DNA of 34,218 nucleotides from positions 1 through 34,218 of the forward strand of contig NZ_JAFEMD010000056.1 in the NCBI RefSeq assembly GCF_016892765.1. Direction: 5' to 3'. The DNA comes from Microvirga arvi (GTDB lineage Bacteria > Pseudomonadota > Alphaproteobacteria > Rhizobiales > Beijerinckiaceae). Below the pieces are notes generated by a model. That model was not told where the DNA came from. It did no database searches and saw only the letters and a program-made list of their open reading frames with translations. The translations under genes and the position numbers were made by a program. Positions 25,717 to 33,758 of the stretch are shown here, piece after piece (positions within the stretch are counted from its first letter, which is position 1; the number at the start of each line of letters is the position of its first letter).

Positions 25717-26597
25717 TGTAAGCTTTCCTCTTCGTCTTTCGATTTCGTACGGCGCGCAGACGGTAGGGCATCCCACCTCCTGACCCCGCACGGTTCATTG
25801 GACTGTGCAGTCCAGAACCAGCGCCAACCATTCTCAAGCGGCCGCTGGTCACCTTTCAGCGGGAAGCTGTCGGCTTGCCCCTCTAAGGGACCGTTAGCGA
25901 CAGTCGGCACCGTCAATGGCGCCTGATCAGTGAACCGGACCGCAGGGGGGACGTTCCTGCCCGATGGAGCGAAGACAGTACGCTGACGAACCAGTGATGC
26001 CCGAAACAAACGGGGTTGGACAGCCCGTGATCACGACATCAATATCATGAAGTCATCCGGAATGGAGCTGGTGACCCGTGCAAGTCAGGCAGTGTGGGTG
26101 CGAGTAACCTCTGAGCCAAAGATGCAGCGTAGACCCGCACACACGTTCAACTGGGATACCCGGTTCGGTTTACGAGGTTCGACTCTGTATGAAAGCTCCC
26201 TGTAAGTTTAGTCGCGTTCTCCTCTCAGAACAGACGATACCGCTGGTCCGATCGTCCCGCGTCTGTTGCAGCCTTTTGATATGGTCGAGGGACGCACCGT
26301 GCCAGGTCAGCCGCTACCGTGGGAGCAGGATCAAGCCGAGACGCTTACGTCGGCAACTCATTCCACTCCTCCCAAGGGTAGGACCAATAGCGGCAATCAG
26401 CCCGGATCGGCAGCCGGGGGCACGTAAGTCGCCTTCCGGTCCACCGAGCACCTGTCCGCTCCAGTCATAGAAGCCGTAGCCAACGAGGTTTGAGGTGCAG
26501 TGCAGATCGGCTATGGTCCAGCCAATGGATCGCCCACGTCACTTGTGCGATCCCACTTCCGAGCTCGCATCTTCATCCAAGCCGCCTGTTGGATTCC
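25717..26597. other. 880-base stretch without a recognisable gene
   Basis: Apart from the EcfG-like motif at 25933-25957 I see no gene, repeat or strong hairpin. A minus-strand frame (25704-26009) has a segment KGDQRPLENGWRWFWTAQ that looks mildly protein-like but has no ribosome site or family match that I know. This may be decayed coding DNA. Confidence 0.4.
25933..25957 (-). promoter_or_regulatory. EcfG-like motif, near-palindromic
   Basis: The minus strand reads GGAAC-N16-GGTT (25957 to 25933). The plus strand reads TGAAC-N16-CGTT shifted by one base (25931-25955). Each is one mismatch from consensus. The minus-strand version faces the PepSY-like gene 217 bases away. No plus-strand gene lies directly downstream. 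Confidence 0.35.
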
Positions 26598-27374
26598 TTA
26601 TTGCCGAGGGTATGGTACGCTTTGGTGCAGCCGCTCGTCGCCCGCTGACACGCCTTCTGCGGAGCAAATCCAGCCACTTTCATTGTCATCGCAGCGATAG
26701 ATCTGCTGCCCCGTGTTGGCCAAACCTTCATTGACCAGGGTTGAACCAGTTTGGCGGGGAGTATCGTCGCGGGAGGGTCGGGCGGACCGTTGCTCCTCAA
26801 GAGCAGCCAGCTCACTCCGTCGTGACGCCAGCTGGTCCGCAATTCCTGCGAGTTGCTGCTGCAGGGCCGCGGACCGCTCTCGCGCCTCGTTTAGTTCCGC
26901 CATGACGCGATCCCGGCTCACCGTGATCTCGCCGACCACTCTTACCATTTCCGCTTGGCGGCGCTCCAACGCAGCTAGCTGCTCGCGCGCGGCGGTGAGA
27001 TCCTGTTGAACTTTTGCCTGAGCCTGCCGGGACTCCTGAAGCCGCCTATCTGCTGCCTCCGTCTCACTGCGGATAGTGGCTAATGCCTGGACCGTTTTCT
27101 CCTGCTGCTGTTTAAGACTCGCCAAGTCCGCGCGCGCCGTGCTGATCTGGCTCTGGAGGCTTTCGGCGGTTCCTGCCGTGCGCCTCAGTTCTTCCAGCTG
27201 GCTCACGGCGACCTGGTGAGTGGCTTCCAGCTGCTGGATGCGTTCGTTGAGATAGTCCTCTTGACGCGAGCTGGACCCGATCGACCAGATTGCTACGATC
27301 CAGCCGAGCGCCGCCACAGCGGCTAGGGCAATGAAGCTTGGTCGTCTAGAAATCTGCGAAATTTCATTGGACAT
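26598..27374 (-). CDS. membrane-anchored coiled-coil protein
   Basis: From ATG 27374 the product has 258 residues: a short cytoplasmic start, one membrane helix (about 14-32, SFIALAAVAALGWIVAIW), then a long coiled coil (about 40-205) rich in Gln, Glu, Arg and Ala with heptad spacing. The last 50 residues contain two cysteines (IYRCDDNESGWIC) and may form a small disulfide-bonded domain. I do not recognise a named family; such proteins may act as envelope spacers or scaffolds. An EcfG-like promoter lies 31-56 bases upstream. The longer frame start at 27443 would place 23 extra residues across that promoter. Confidence 0.75.
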   Translation of the reverse strand: MSNEISQISRRPSFIALAAVAALGWIVAIWSIGSSSRQEDYLNERIQQLEATHQVAVSQLEELRRTAGTAESLQSQISTARADLASLKQQQEKTVQALATIRSETEAADRRLQESRQAQAKVQQDLTAAREQLAALERRQAEMVRVVGEITVSRDRVMAELNEARERSAALQQQLAGIADQLASRRSELAALEEQRSARPSRDDTPRQTGSTLVNEGLANTGQQIYRCDDNESGWICSAEGVSAGDERLHQSVPYPRQ

Positions 27375-27404
27375 GGTGCACCTGAGAGCAATCTCCTGGC
27401 AAAC

Positions 27405-27430
27405 AAGGTAAGTGGTATTCAGCCGGTTCC
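27405..27430 (-). promoter_or_regulatory. EcfG-like promoter (GGAAC-N17-CCTT) for the coiled-coil gene
   Basis: GGAAC (27430-27426) and CCTT (27408-27405) on the minus strand are separated by 17 bases, one mismatch from consensus and 31 bases from the start codon. Confidence 0.4.
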
Positions 27431-27522
27431 TGGCTGAAGACACCCTCTGTACGCCAGTGATCCGACTTCCGAGCGTATCTCCTTCCTCGCGCCAGCAGAC
27501 GCAGCTGCTAGGCCCACGCGGA

Positions 27523-27999
27523 TCAGGTTGCCGCAGGCACGACGATCAGGAATCCGCTTGATGCAGGATTCGGTATGCTATTCGGGTGGAAGCAGGAGAA
27601 GTAGTACTCGCCGGGCGCCGGAGTCCGCAGAAGGACCCTGACCGTGCTCTTGGGTGCAACGAGAAATCCTCCCTTCACAAGATCCATAGCAAAGCCGGCG
27701 GACTCGATGTGCTGCGATGCCTTGAAGAACTCAGGCGCAACAAACATGATCGGGAACTCGGAACGGTTCATAACCCTCAAGTCAAGAGGATCGCGCGCCG
27801 GCAATCGGGCCCGTGGCGGACCGCACTGGACGTCACTGTTGACCGTGTTCATCGTGATTTCGACGGGCGTCGCAATGTCGCCGCCGACTGCAGATGAGCC
27901 CGGTGCCTGACCGAAAGCTCCTTCCTCAGCCGCGGTTAGAACTGCCACGGCTGCGACAAACAGAGTGGCGAGCTTTAGCGCATCATTCATTCTATCCAT
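27523..27999 (-). CDS. exported cupredoxin-like protein
   Basis: From ATG 27999 the product has 158 residues with a signal peptide (about 1-31, GAFGQA). The mature part has the beta-sandwich pattern of EfeO/plastocyanin-type cupredoxins: LDLRVMNRSEFPIMFVAPEFFKA, then LVAPKSTVRVLLRTPAPGEYYFSCFHP and the final SGFLIVV strand. C136 and H138 could bind metal, but the usual first histidine and final methionine ligands are not evident, so copper binding is doubtful. Such proteins often lie near periplasmic iron or copper uptake genes, but none is seen here. The gene is divergent from the BON-domain gene. The longer frame adds 69 residues before the signal peptide and is rejected. Confidence 0.8.
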   Translation of the reverse strand: MDRMNDALKLATLFVAAVAVLTAAEEGAFGQAPGSSAVGGDIATPVEITMNTVNSDVQCGPPRARLPARDPLDLRVMNRSEFPIMFVAPEFFKASQHIESAGFAMDLVKGGFLVAPKSTVRVLLRTPAPGEYYFSCFHPNSIPNPASSGFLIVVPAAT

Positions 28000-28233
28000 G
28001 GGAGTAAACCTCAGTGACGCCAGGGATGACCTAAGAACCCGCCGAAGATGATCGCCGGTGCTGCGGGTAATATCTTTAAGACGGCCCTTGGTTCGGCTGA
28101 TGGAGGGTTCTGGTCCGGTGATGTACACACAACCGAAGCTCCTACCGACCTCCACCAGCTTGCTTTGACGGAACCTGGAAGGATCAAAAGAATTCCCCGG
28201 TGACACTGGACCTTACATTGAGAGGACTTCAAC

Positions 28234-28953
28234 ATGGCCGATCAAAAACGGAGCTCCAGCAGCGGTTTTCGAACAGCCGACGAGGATCTCAGCGAGTACC
28301 TACGGAACGAGTACCGCGCCGAGGAGGGGGCTTACCTTGAGCGGCGCCCTGCACATGCACGTTACGGACACGGCGAAGAGGACCCTCGGCTCTTGGACCC
28401 ACGGCTGCCAGGCAGGTACTATGGAGAGGGAAGCTTCCCCGGTCACGAATGGGTAACTACTCGCCCAGAGCCGCTTCGCCGAGAAGAGGACGGATTTGAG
28501 CGCCGGGACTCCAGTACCTCACCGCGCGGCGCAAGGGATCACTCCGGCAAGGTCCGATATGGCACCTCCGTTCCGAGTCGCACTGCGGGCCAGTCCAGCC
28601 AGCGGGATCGCGAGGCGGCGCACAAGCTCCTCCGCGCCGCCGAAGCGTTCTACGAGGACCTGACCAGGGCTGTTGGCCTGGAGAGCCACGACGATCTCCA
28701 GCAGGATTACCGTGGACGCGGACCCCGCAACTACCGGCGCCCGGACGATCGGATCCTTGACGATGTAGGCCACCGGCTCACTGAAGACGGGCATGTCGAC
28801 GCGTCTGACATCGAGGTCTCGGTTAAGAGCCAGGAGGTGATACTCTCCGGAACTGTTTCGACTCCCTTCGAGAAGCGCCGGGCGGAGGATATCGCCGACA
28901 CCGTGTCAGGAGTGACACATGTCCAGAACAACCTGCGTATTCGACCGCTTTGA
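28234..28953 (+). CDS. BON-domain protein with long charged N-terminal region
   Basis: The 239-residue product starts at ATG 28234 with AGAGGA 8 bases upstream. Residues 1-130 are highly charged, rich in Arg, Glu, Ser and Gly, and probably unstructured. The BON domain occupies about 172-237 (ILDDVGHRLTEDGHVDASDIEV, VILSGTV, FEKRRAEDIADTVSGVTHVQNNLRI). BON domains bind phospholipids or peptidoglycan and are found in osmotically induced proteins such as OsmY. Unlike OsmY there is no signal peptide, so this form is cytoplasmic or acts at the inner face of the membrane. GGAAC at 28172 has only a poor -10 partner, so EcfG control is possible but weak. Confidence 0.85.
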   Translation: MADQKRSSSSGFRTADEDLSEYLRNEYRAEEGAYLERRPAHARYGHGEEDPRLLDPRLPGRYYGEGSFPGHEWVTTRPEPLRREEDGFERRDSSTSPRGARDHSGKVRYGTSVPSRTAGQSSQRDREAAHKLLRAAEAFYEDLTRAVGLESHDDLQQDYRGRGPRNYRRPDDRILDDVGHRLTEDGHVDASDIEVSVKSQEVILSGTVSTPFEKRRAEDIADTVSGVTHVQNNLRIRPL

Positions 28954-29141
28954 TGAACCCCGCAGCGAGCATGCAAACATTAAGCAAGACATCGCTCAAC
29001 AGACTTCAGCAAACACCGATCAACAGGATCGAGAAGTGCATCGTCCGCTAGCGTACCACGTCTATCCATATTCCTAGGAACGGTTCGTGTATCCTCGGAC
29101 TTCGTCACAGGGCGACTGATTAACTGGCTAGAGCTCAGCAC

Positions 29142-29912
29142 ATGCTTCTCAGAACATCAAGTCTCGCGAACTTGTCGATCGCGGCTCGGGACGGTGAGAT
29201 CGGTAACATCAGTGACCTCTTGTTCGAGGACGACACCTGGCGAGCCCGCTGGCTTGTCGTAAGCACCGGATCATGGCTCTTTGGCCGTAAGGTGTTGCTT
29301 CCCGCCTCTCACGTGGCCGCCGCCAAACCCGATGCGCCCTCGATTGCCGTCGATTTGACAAGAGAGCAGGAAGAGAACAGCCCAGGAAGTGGGATCGACC
29401 TGCCGGTTTCGCGTCAGATGGAGACGTCGATCTATGACGCCTACCGGTGGACGCCCTACTGGTCAGCCCCCGGCATGGCCTATGCATCGACAACTGCTTA
29501 TCCCGTGTTCCCTGTGGCCCCCATCCTAGCACCCACATCGGCTGCCGCCGCGGGTGCTGTGACCGTTGACGGCACCCGCGGAGGCGGCCGGGGTCACGAG
29601 CAGCCGAGCGGCGATCCTCGTCTGCGCAGCGCCAAAGAGGTGACCGGCTACTATGTTCGCGCCTCGGACGGCGATATTGGACACGTCGAGGACCTTCTGG
29701 TCGATGGGAGCAACTGGTTGATACGTTACTTGATAGTGGACACGAAAAACTGGTGGCAAGGCAAGATGGTTCTTGTCACGACGGAATGGATCGATGACGT
29801 CTCCTGGACCGATCACACCGTGCAAACCTCCCAAGCGCGTGACGAAATCAAGCGTGCTCCGGAATACAATCCGGCTCTGCCCATAGACGGTACCTCAGGA
29901 AGTCCCACCTAA
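29142..29912 (+). CDS. protein with two PRC-barrel domains
   Basis: The 256-residue product has PRC-barrels at about 2-85 (ARDGEIGNISDLLFEDDTWRA is split over the domain's first strands; also WLVVSTGSWLFGRKVLLP) and about 165-250 (VRASDGDIGHVEDLLVD, WLIRYLIVDTKNWWQGKMVLV). The two halves are clearly duplicated. The 60-residue linker is rich in Pro, Ala and Gly. There is no signal peptide, so it is cytoplasmic, unlike the three other PRC-barrel proteins of the window. The ribosome site is weak. Function is unknown. Confidence 0.85.
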   Translation: MLLRTSSLANLSIAARDGEIGNISDLLFEDDTWRARWLVVSTGSWLFGRKVLLPASHVAAAKPDAPSIAVDLTREQEENSPGSGIDLPVSRQMETSIYDAYRWTPYWSAPGMAYASTTAYPVFPVAPILAPTSAAAAGAVTVDGTRGGGRGHEQPSGDPRLRSAKEVTGYYVRASDGDIGHVEDLLVDGSNWLIRYLIVDTKNWWQGKMVLVTTEWIDDVSWTDHTVQTSQARDEIKRAPEYNPALPIDGTSGSPT

Positions 29913-30004
29913 GTGAGGCTCAGCCTCGGGGGCGCCCTGCCACCGAATAATGCCCCGCACACCTGGCCCTCCCTGCGGGAGCAGGCATGCAGGAAGCCAC
30001 GCGC

Positions 30005-30029
30005 TCGCGCCGACGCTCCCGGCGCGAGT
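30005..30029. terminator. hairpin between convergent PRC-barrel genes
   Basis: CTCGCGCC (30005-30012) pairs with GGCGCGAG (30022-30029) around a 9-base loop. It could end the plus-strand PRC-barrel transcript, or be the 5' hairpin of an RNA made from the promoter at 30041-30065, whose start would be near 30034. There is no T run. Confidence 0.35.
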
Positions 30030-30040
30030 TCGCGGCTGAA

Positions 30041-30065
30041 ACGATCTCGCCGGCTCTCCGTTCCT
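30041..30065 (-). promoter_or_regulatory. exact EcfG-type promoter with no gene behind it
   Basis: The minus strand reads GGAAC (30065-30061), a 16-base spacer, then CGTT (30044-30041), with no mismatch to the consensus. Transcription would run left into a hairpin and then antisense to the end of the PRC-barrel gene that stops at 29912. The longest clear small frame downstream is about 22 codons with no good ribosome site. Confidence 0.6.
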
Positions 30066-30413
30066 CGAATTGCACTGCTCCTTTAGCCAATCCCGAAGTG
30101 GGGCTATGATAGCGGGGTTTACCTGTAGACAGGGCGAAACTAACATTCGCTGCCTTGTCATCGAACGATGTACAAAACGCTGCGCTTTGGCCTCATATAA
30201 GCGCAGGAATCACGATGCCGAACGGGAATGCTCGGTCCGAATGGCGGCGTAGATCTGATCAGGAGCGTACAAACACCGCACGAGCGTCGACGGCTCATGA
30301 TGCATCGAATGACTCACCCACCGCAGATTAGCGCTGGTTAAGGTTAGGCTTGGGCCGAAGCCGCGTGGGTCCTGATCACTGGAAGCATGGTACATGCATC
30401 CAGCGACGAACAT

Positions 30414-30896
30414 TCACCTCCGGCTTACATTGATGATCTCCGAATCTGCTAACTCGCGATACTTGTGGTCATTCACATCCCAGTCGGCCACCGCTTCGAG
30501 CTCTGCCTCCGTAAGGCCCGGAACGACAAGGCGTCCACCCTGGACGTACACGCGATCCACTGGAAGCGGGAACTCTTTATCACCCAAGCCGACAAGGCCG
30601 CCACGTTCAAGCACGAGGAATGTCCGTCCATCAGTCACATTCAGAACGATCCGCCTCACGCTCCCAAGCCTCTCACCACGAGGAGTATAGATGTCGCGCC
30701 GCTCGACTTCTCCCACGCGCATAGCTTGGTTGGGCAGGACCGCATTATCCTGAGCCTGCAGAATGCGTGCCTGGGCCTGGAGCACTGATGGCGCTGCCTT
30801 GCCCTCGCCCCCGCCCAGGGCGGTCTGAGCCGAGGCAACGTCTGGACTTAGCAAAGCGGTGCCGAGCAATGCCGCGACAAGAGACCCTTTCATCAT
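30414..30896 (-). CDS. exported PRC-barrel domain protein
   Basis: From ATG 30896 (AAGGAG exactly 6 bases upstream; the longer frame would need a TTG) the product has 160 residues. The signal peptide ends near VASAQ (about residue 24). The PRC-barrel-like core includes RDIYTPRGERLGSVRRIVLNVTDGRTFLVLE and GDKEFPLPVDRVYV. The end, EAVADWDVNDHKYRELADS, matches a recurrent C-terminal segment of exported rhizobial PRC-barrel proteins as far as I can recall. An EcfG-like promoter is at 31012-31036. It is one of four PRC-barrel genes in the window. Confidence 0.82.
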   Translation of the reverse strand: MMKGSLVAALLGTALLSPDVASAQTALGGGEGKAAPSVLQAQARILQAQDNAVLPNQAMRVGEVERRDIYTPRGERLGSVRRIVLNVTDGRTFLVLERGGLVGLGDKEFPLPVDRVYVQGGRLVVPGLTEAELEAVADWDVNDHKYRELADSEIINVSRR

Positions 30897-31011
30897 ACTC
30901 AACTCCTTAAGTAGTTTGCCCAGACGCGCGTCTCATTGCCAGACACGAAGCGTCGTCTCGGCTAGAGCCGCGCGGCAGCAATGCTTCAGCGCACCAAACT
31001 GTCTGACAGAC

Positions 31012-31036
31012 AACATAACCTAGCGGCAAGCGTTCC
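31012..31036 (-). promoter_or_regulatory. EcfG-like promoter (GGAAC-N16-TGTT) for the exported PRC-barrel gene
   Basis: GGAAC (31036-31032) and TGTT (31015-31012) on the minus strand are 16 bases apart, one mismatch from consensus, about 116 bases from the start codon. Confidence 0.45.
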
Positions 31037-31210
31037 TAGACTGGACCTGCGTCTCTGTCGGGTTCGTACGCTGGAGAGCAGATTTTGTGGGCGAGGCGTC
31101 AGGTTGCTGGTCGTCGGATGTCGTTAAGGCTGGGTGCGCACTGCTCGTCTGCCCGTTGTGCTCACCACTTATACAGTGTCCGTTGGAGTACACGGTGGCC
31201 GGCTAGGACG

Positions 31211-31235
31211 AGAACCGCCCAGGGGGTTTTACGTT
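31211..31235 (+). promoter_or_regulatory. EcfG-like motif (AGAAC-N16-CGTT) upstream of the small secreted protein
   Basis: AGAAC (31211-31215), 16 bases, CGTT (31232-31235): one mismatch from consensus, about 200 bases before the next plus-strand start codon. Confidence 0.3.
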
Positions 31236-31436
31236 GCCTTTACAACGACGAGCGGCGATGGTCCGCTCTGGCACTTCGGATCGCGCGGCCGGATCTTGCC
31301 GCGAACAAAGCCTCAGCGCCATTAGCGAGATTTATTGGCGTTAATCCTCACGGCTGTCGAACATCGTGGCTCGCAACCGCTAGCTCTGCTCTCTTCACCA
31401 GCTCGGGCGTGCCACTTAGAACAGTGGAGTTCCGGT

Positions 31437-31745
31437 ATGAAAATCTTGAAGGGAATCCCTTTAGCGATCATCGCAGCTATCGCTTTCGCCCATAGCTCTC
31501 ATCCGAGCTGGGCTCAAGTGCCATGTGCCCCACGTGATGAAATCGTCGAAGCAATTAGTGAACACTATAAGGAAGTTCCTGCGGGATTCGGCTTGGCGCA
31601 TCCTAGCCGCGTGTTCGAGCTATACGTCTCTGACAGTGGTACATGGACACTTTTGCTCACGACGGCAAATGGACGATCCTGCGTAATCGGAGCTGGAGAG
31701 AACTGGGAACACAGTGCAGTTTCGGCCAAGGGCAGCGCCGTCTAA
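31437..31745 (+). CDS. small exported protein, hypothetical
   Basis: From ATG 31437 (GGAG 8 bases upstream) the product has 102 residues. A signal peptide ends near PSWAQ (about residue 26). The mature part reads CAPRDEIVEAISEHYKEVP, FELYVSDSGTWTLLLT and GRSCVIGAGENW. The final motif is common to a family of small periplasmic proteins in rhizobia with no assigned function. Two cysteines may form a disulfide. The gene ends 42 bases before the YejA-type gene and may be cotranscribed with it. Confidence 0.75.
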   Translation: MKILKGIPLAIIAAIAFAHSSHPSWAQVPCAPRDEIVEAISEHYKEVPAGFGLAHPSRVFELYVSDSGTWTLLLTTANGRSCVIGAGENWEHSAVSAKGSAV

Positions 31746-31787
31746 GCTCTGAAACAGTTGGCGACCCAGGACCAAGGGAGACTATCT

Positions 31788-33634
31788 ATGATCGGGCGCG
31801 CCGCATGCTTTGTCGTTGCACTTTATGTAGGGCCATTGCCGGCAATCGGGCAGGAGGAGGGATGGCGACACGGCCTTGCCCTGATCGGAGCGCCAGAGTA
31901 CGAGCACGGCTTCCGACACTTTGATTATGTCAATCCGGATGCTCCGAAGGGCGGCCTCGTGCGAATGGGAGTGCAGGGTACCTTTGACAATTTCAATCTG
32001 GTTGTCTCCGGGGTGAAAGGCGGACTTGAGGCGGGCATCAGCCGGGTCTATGACACACTCATGACGCGCTCCATGGACGAGGTAGGAACAGTCTATGGTC
32101 TCCTGGCGGAAGCGGTGCGATACCCTGCGGACTATTCATCCGTTACCTATCGCCTGAACCAGCATGCTCGATGGCATGATGGGAGACCGGTGACAGCCGA
32201 AGACGTTATCTTCTCCCTTGACTGGCTAAAGACCTACTCTCCACTTTACGCGCTGCACTACAAGAATGTTTCTGAGGTAAAGAAGACGGGGGAACGCGAG
32301 GTCACCTTCACCTTCAATGAAACCGGCAATCGGGAGTTGCCGCAGATCGTCGGACAACTTCCTGTACTGCCGAAGCACTGGTGGGAAGCGACAGGCCCTG
32401 ACGGCAAGCCTCGGAATATTGGAGAAACCACTCTAGAACCCCCTTTGGGATCAGGCCCCTACCGGCTGAAGAGCTTTGAAGCGGGTCGCACGGCATCCTA
32501 CGAGCGGGTTTCCGGGTATTGGGGCGAAAGCCTCAACGTCAACCGTGGCCAGCACAACCTCGATGAAGTTCGATATGAGTACTTTCGAGATGCGACAGTG
32601 CTCCTCGAGGCGTTCAAGGCGGATCGGATCGACTATCGCACCGAGAACATCGCCCGCCAATGGGCAACTGCTTACGACTTTCCAGCCGTTCATTACGGCC
32701 GCGTGGTCAGGGAAGAATTCCCGCTCCGTGCAATGGGTGTTATGCAAGCGCTGGTATTTAATCTGCAACAGGACAGGTTCAAAGACGAGTATGTTCGCCG
32801 TGCATTTAACCTCGCCTTCGATTTTGAAGATATCAATCGCACTCTCTTCTACGGCTTGTACGACCGTATCGACTCATTCTTCTTCGGTACCGACCTGGCC
32901 GCCACAGGCCTGCCCGAGGGACGAGAACTCGCAATCCTGGAGAGCTTGGGCGACAAAGTGCCGGCAACGGTGTTTACGGAGCCCTATCGCAATCCGATCA
33001 ATGGAACGAACCAGGCCGTCCGCGACAATCTACGTCAAGCAATGCGTCTCCTCGAAGAGGCAGGATATGATTTAAAAGGGGGCGGATGGTGAGCAGGCTT
33101 ACCGGCGAGCCGCTGACCGCCGAGTATATTACGGCTGATCCAAGCTTCGAGCGTGTAATCCTACCCTATCGGCAGGTGCTAGAGCGGATTGGCATCGGCC
33201 TCAGCGTTCGGGTGCTTGATCCCGCACAGTACCAGAACAGAGTACGCTCCTTCGATTTTGATATTACGACACATGTGTGGACCCAGAGTCTCTCCCCAGG
33301 CAACGAGCAGCGGGAGTACTGGGGTTCCGGCGCGGTGGATCAACCGGGGTCACAGAACATTGCCGGTATAAAGGACTTGGCCGTCGACACCTTGATCGAA
33401 AGAACCATTTTTGCCGGAGATCGTGAGGAACTCGTGGCAGCCACGAAGGCGCTCGACAGGGTTCTCCTCCACCACAACTACGTGGTACCGCAGTGGTACT
33501 CGCTCGTAGCCCGTACCGCACGCTGGAACCGGTTCGGACGCCCGGTCGACCTCCCTCGCTATGGTGGGTCAGCCTTTCCGGACGTTTGGTGGTATGATCC
33601 GGCTTTGGCCGCTCGGGTAGGCACATCGCGCTAA
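31788..33634 (+). pseudogene. yejA: YejA-type peptide-binding protein of an ABC transporter, frameshifted
   Basis: Two overlapping frames make one family-5 solute-binding protein of about 615 residues. The first part starts at ATG 31788 (GGGAG 8 bases upstream) with a signal peptide (PAIGQ), then HGLALIGAPEYEHGFRHFDY and VNPDAPKGGLVRMG, the YejA/microcin-C-importer signature, up to LLEEAGYDLKGGGW and a stop at 33092. The rest follows in another frame from 33086 (MVSRLTGEPLTAEYI to the end at 33634). One extra G in the G5 run at 33078-33082 would restore K-G-G-R-M-V-S. Intact relatives bind oligopeptides in the periplasm. The permease and ATPase genes that normally follow are absent; an IS630 remnant is there instead. 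Confidence 0.8.
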
Positions 33635-33758
33635 AGCGGTCGTACGTGCATACTTTGATTTGATTTACTCCGTTCACCGGAGCAAAAGCGCAGGCTGCCT
33701 ACTTGGTTCTGCCGAGGCCAAATGGAGGCACTCCTTCGGAGCCTAAAGCATCGGACGA

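Larger units (their letters stand above)
29913..30413. other. 500-base intergenic stretch with an orphan EcfG promoter and hairpin
   Basis: No protein gene is recognisable. It holds an exact EcfG-type promoter (30041-30065, minus strand) and, just downstream of it, a stable hairpin (30005-30029). Both flanking genes converge on this stretch, so the promoter does not serve either of them. 30066-30413 holds nothing that I recognise. Confidence 0.55.
30897..31436. other. 540-base divergent intergenic stretch
   Basis: It holds two oppositely oriented EcfG-like motifs, 31012-31036 (minus) and 31211-31235 (plus). I see no gene in it; the plus-strand frames are Arg/Ser-rich and have no ribosome site. 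Confidence 0.45.

Noticed and set aside
25704..26009. Minus-strand frame with a WRWFWTAQ segment
   Set aside because: Overlaps the start of the PepSY-like gene and its likely promoter, with no ribosome site and no known family; it may be decayed DNA but cannot be supported as a gene.
29091..29120. GGAAC upstream of the cytoplasmic PRC-barrel gene as an EcfG promoter
   Set aside because: No CGTT-like element occurs at 16-17 bases; the nearest CGTC is about 21 bases away.
29895..30161. 88-codon minus-strand frame across the orphan promoter
   Set aside because: Its start lies upstream of the EcfG promoter, so it could not be translated from that transcript, and it has no ribosome site.
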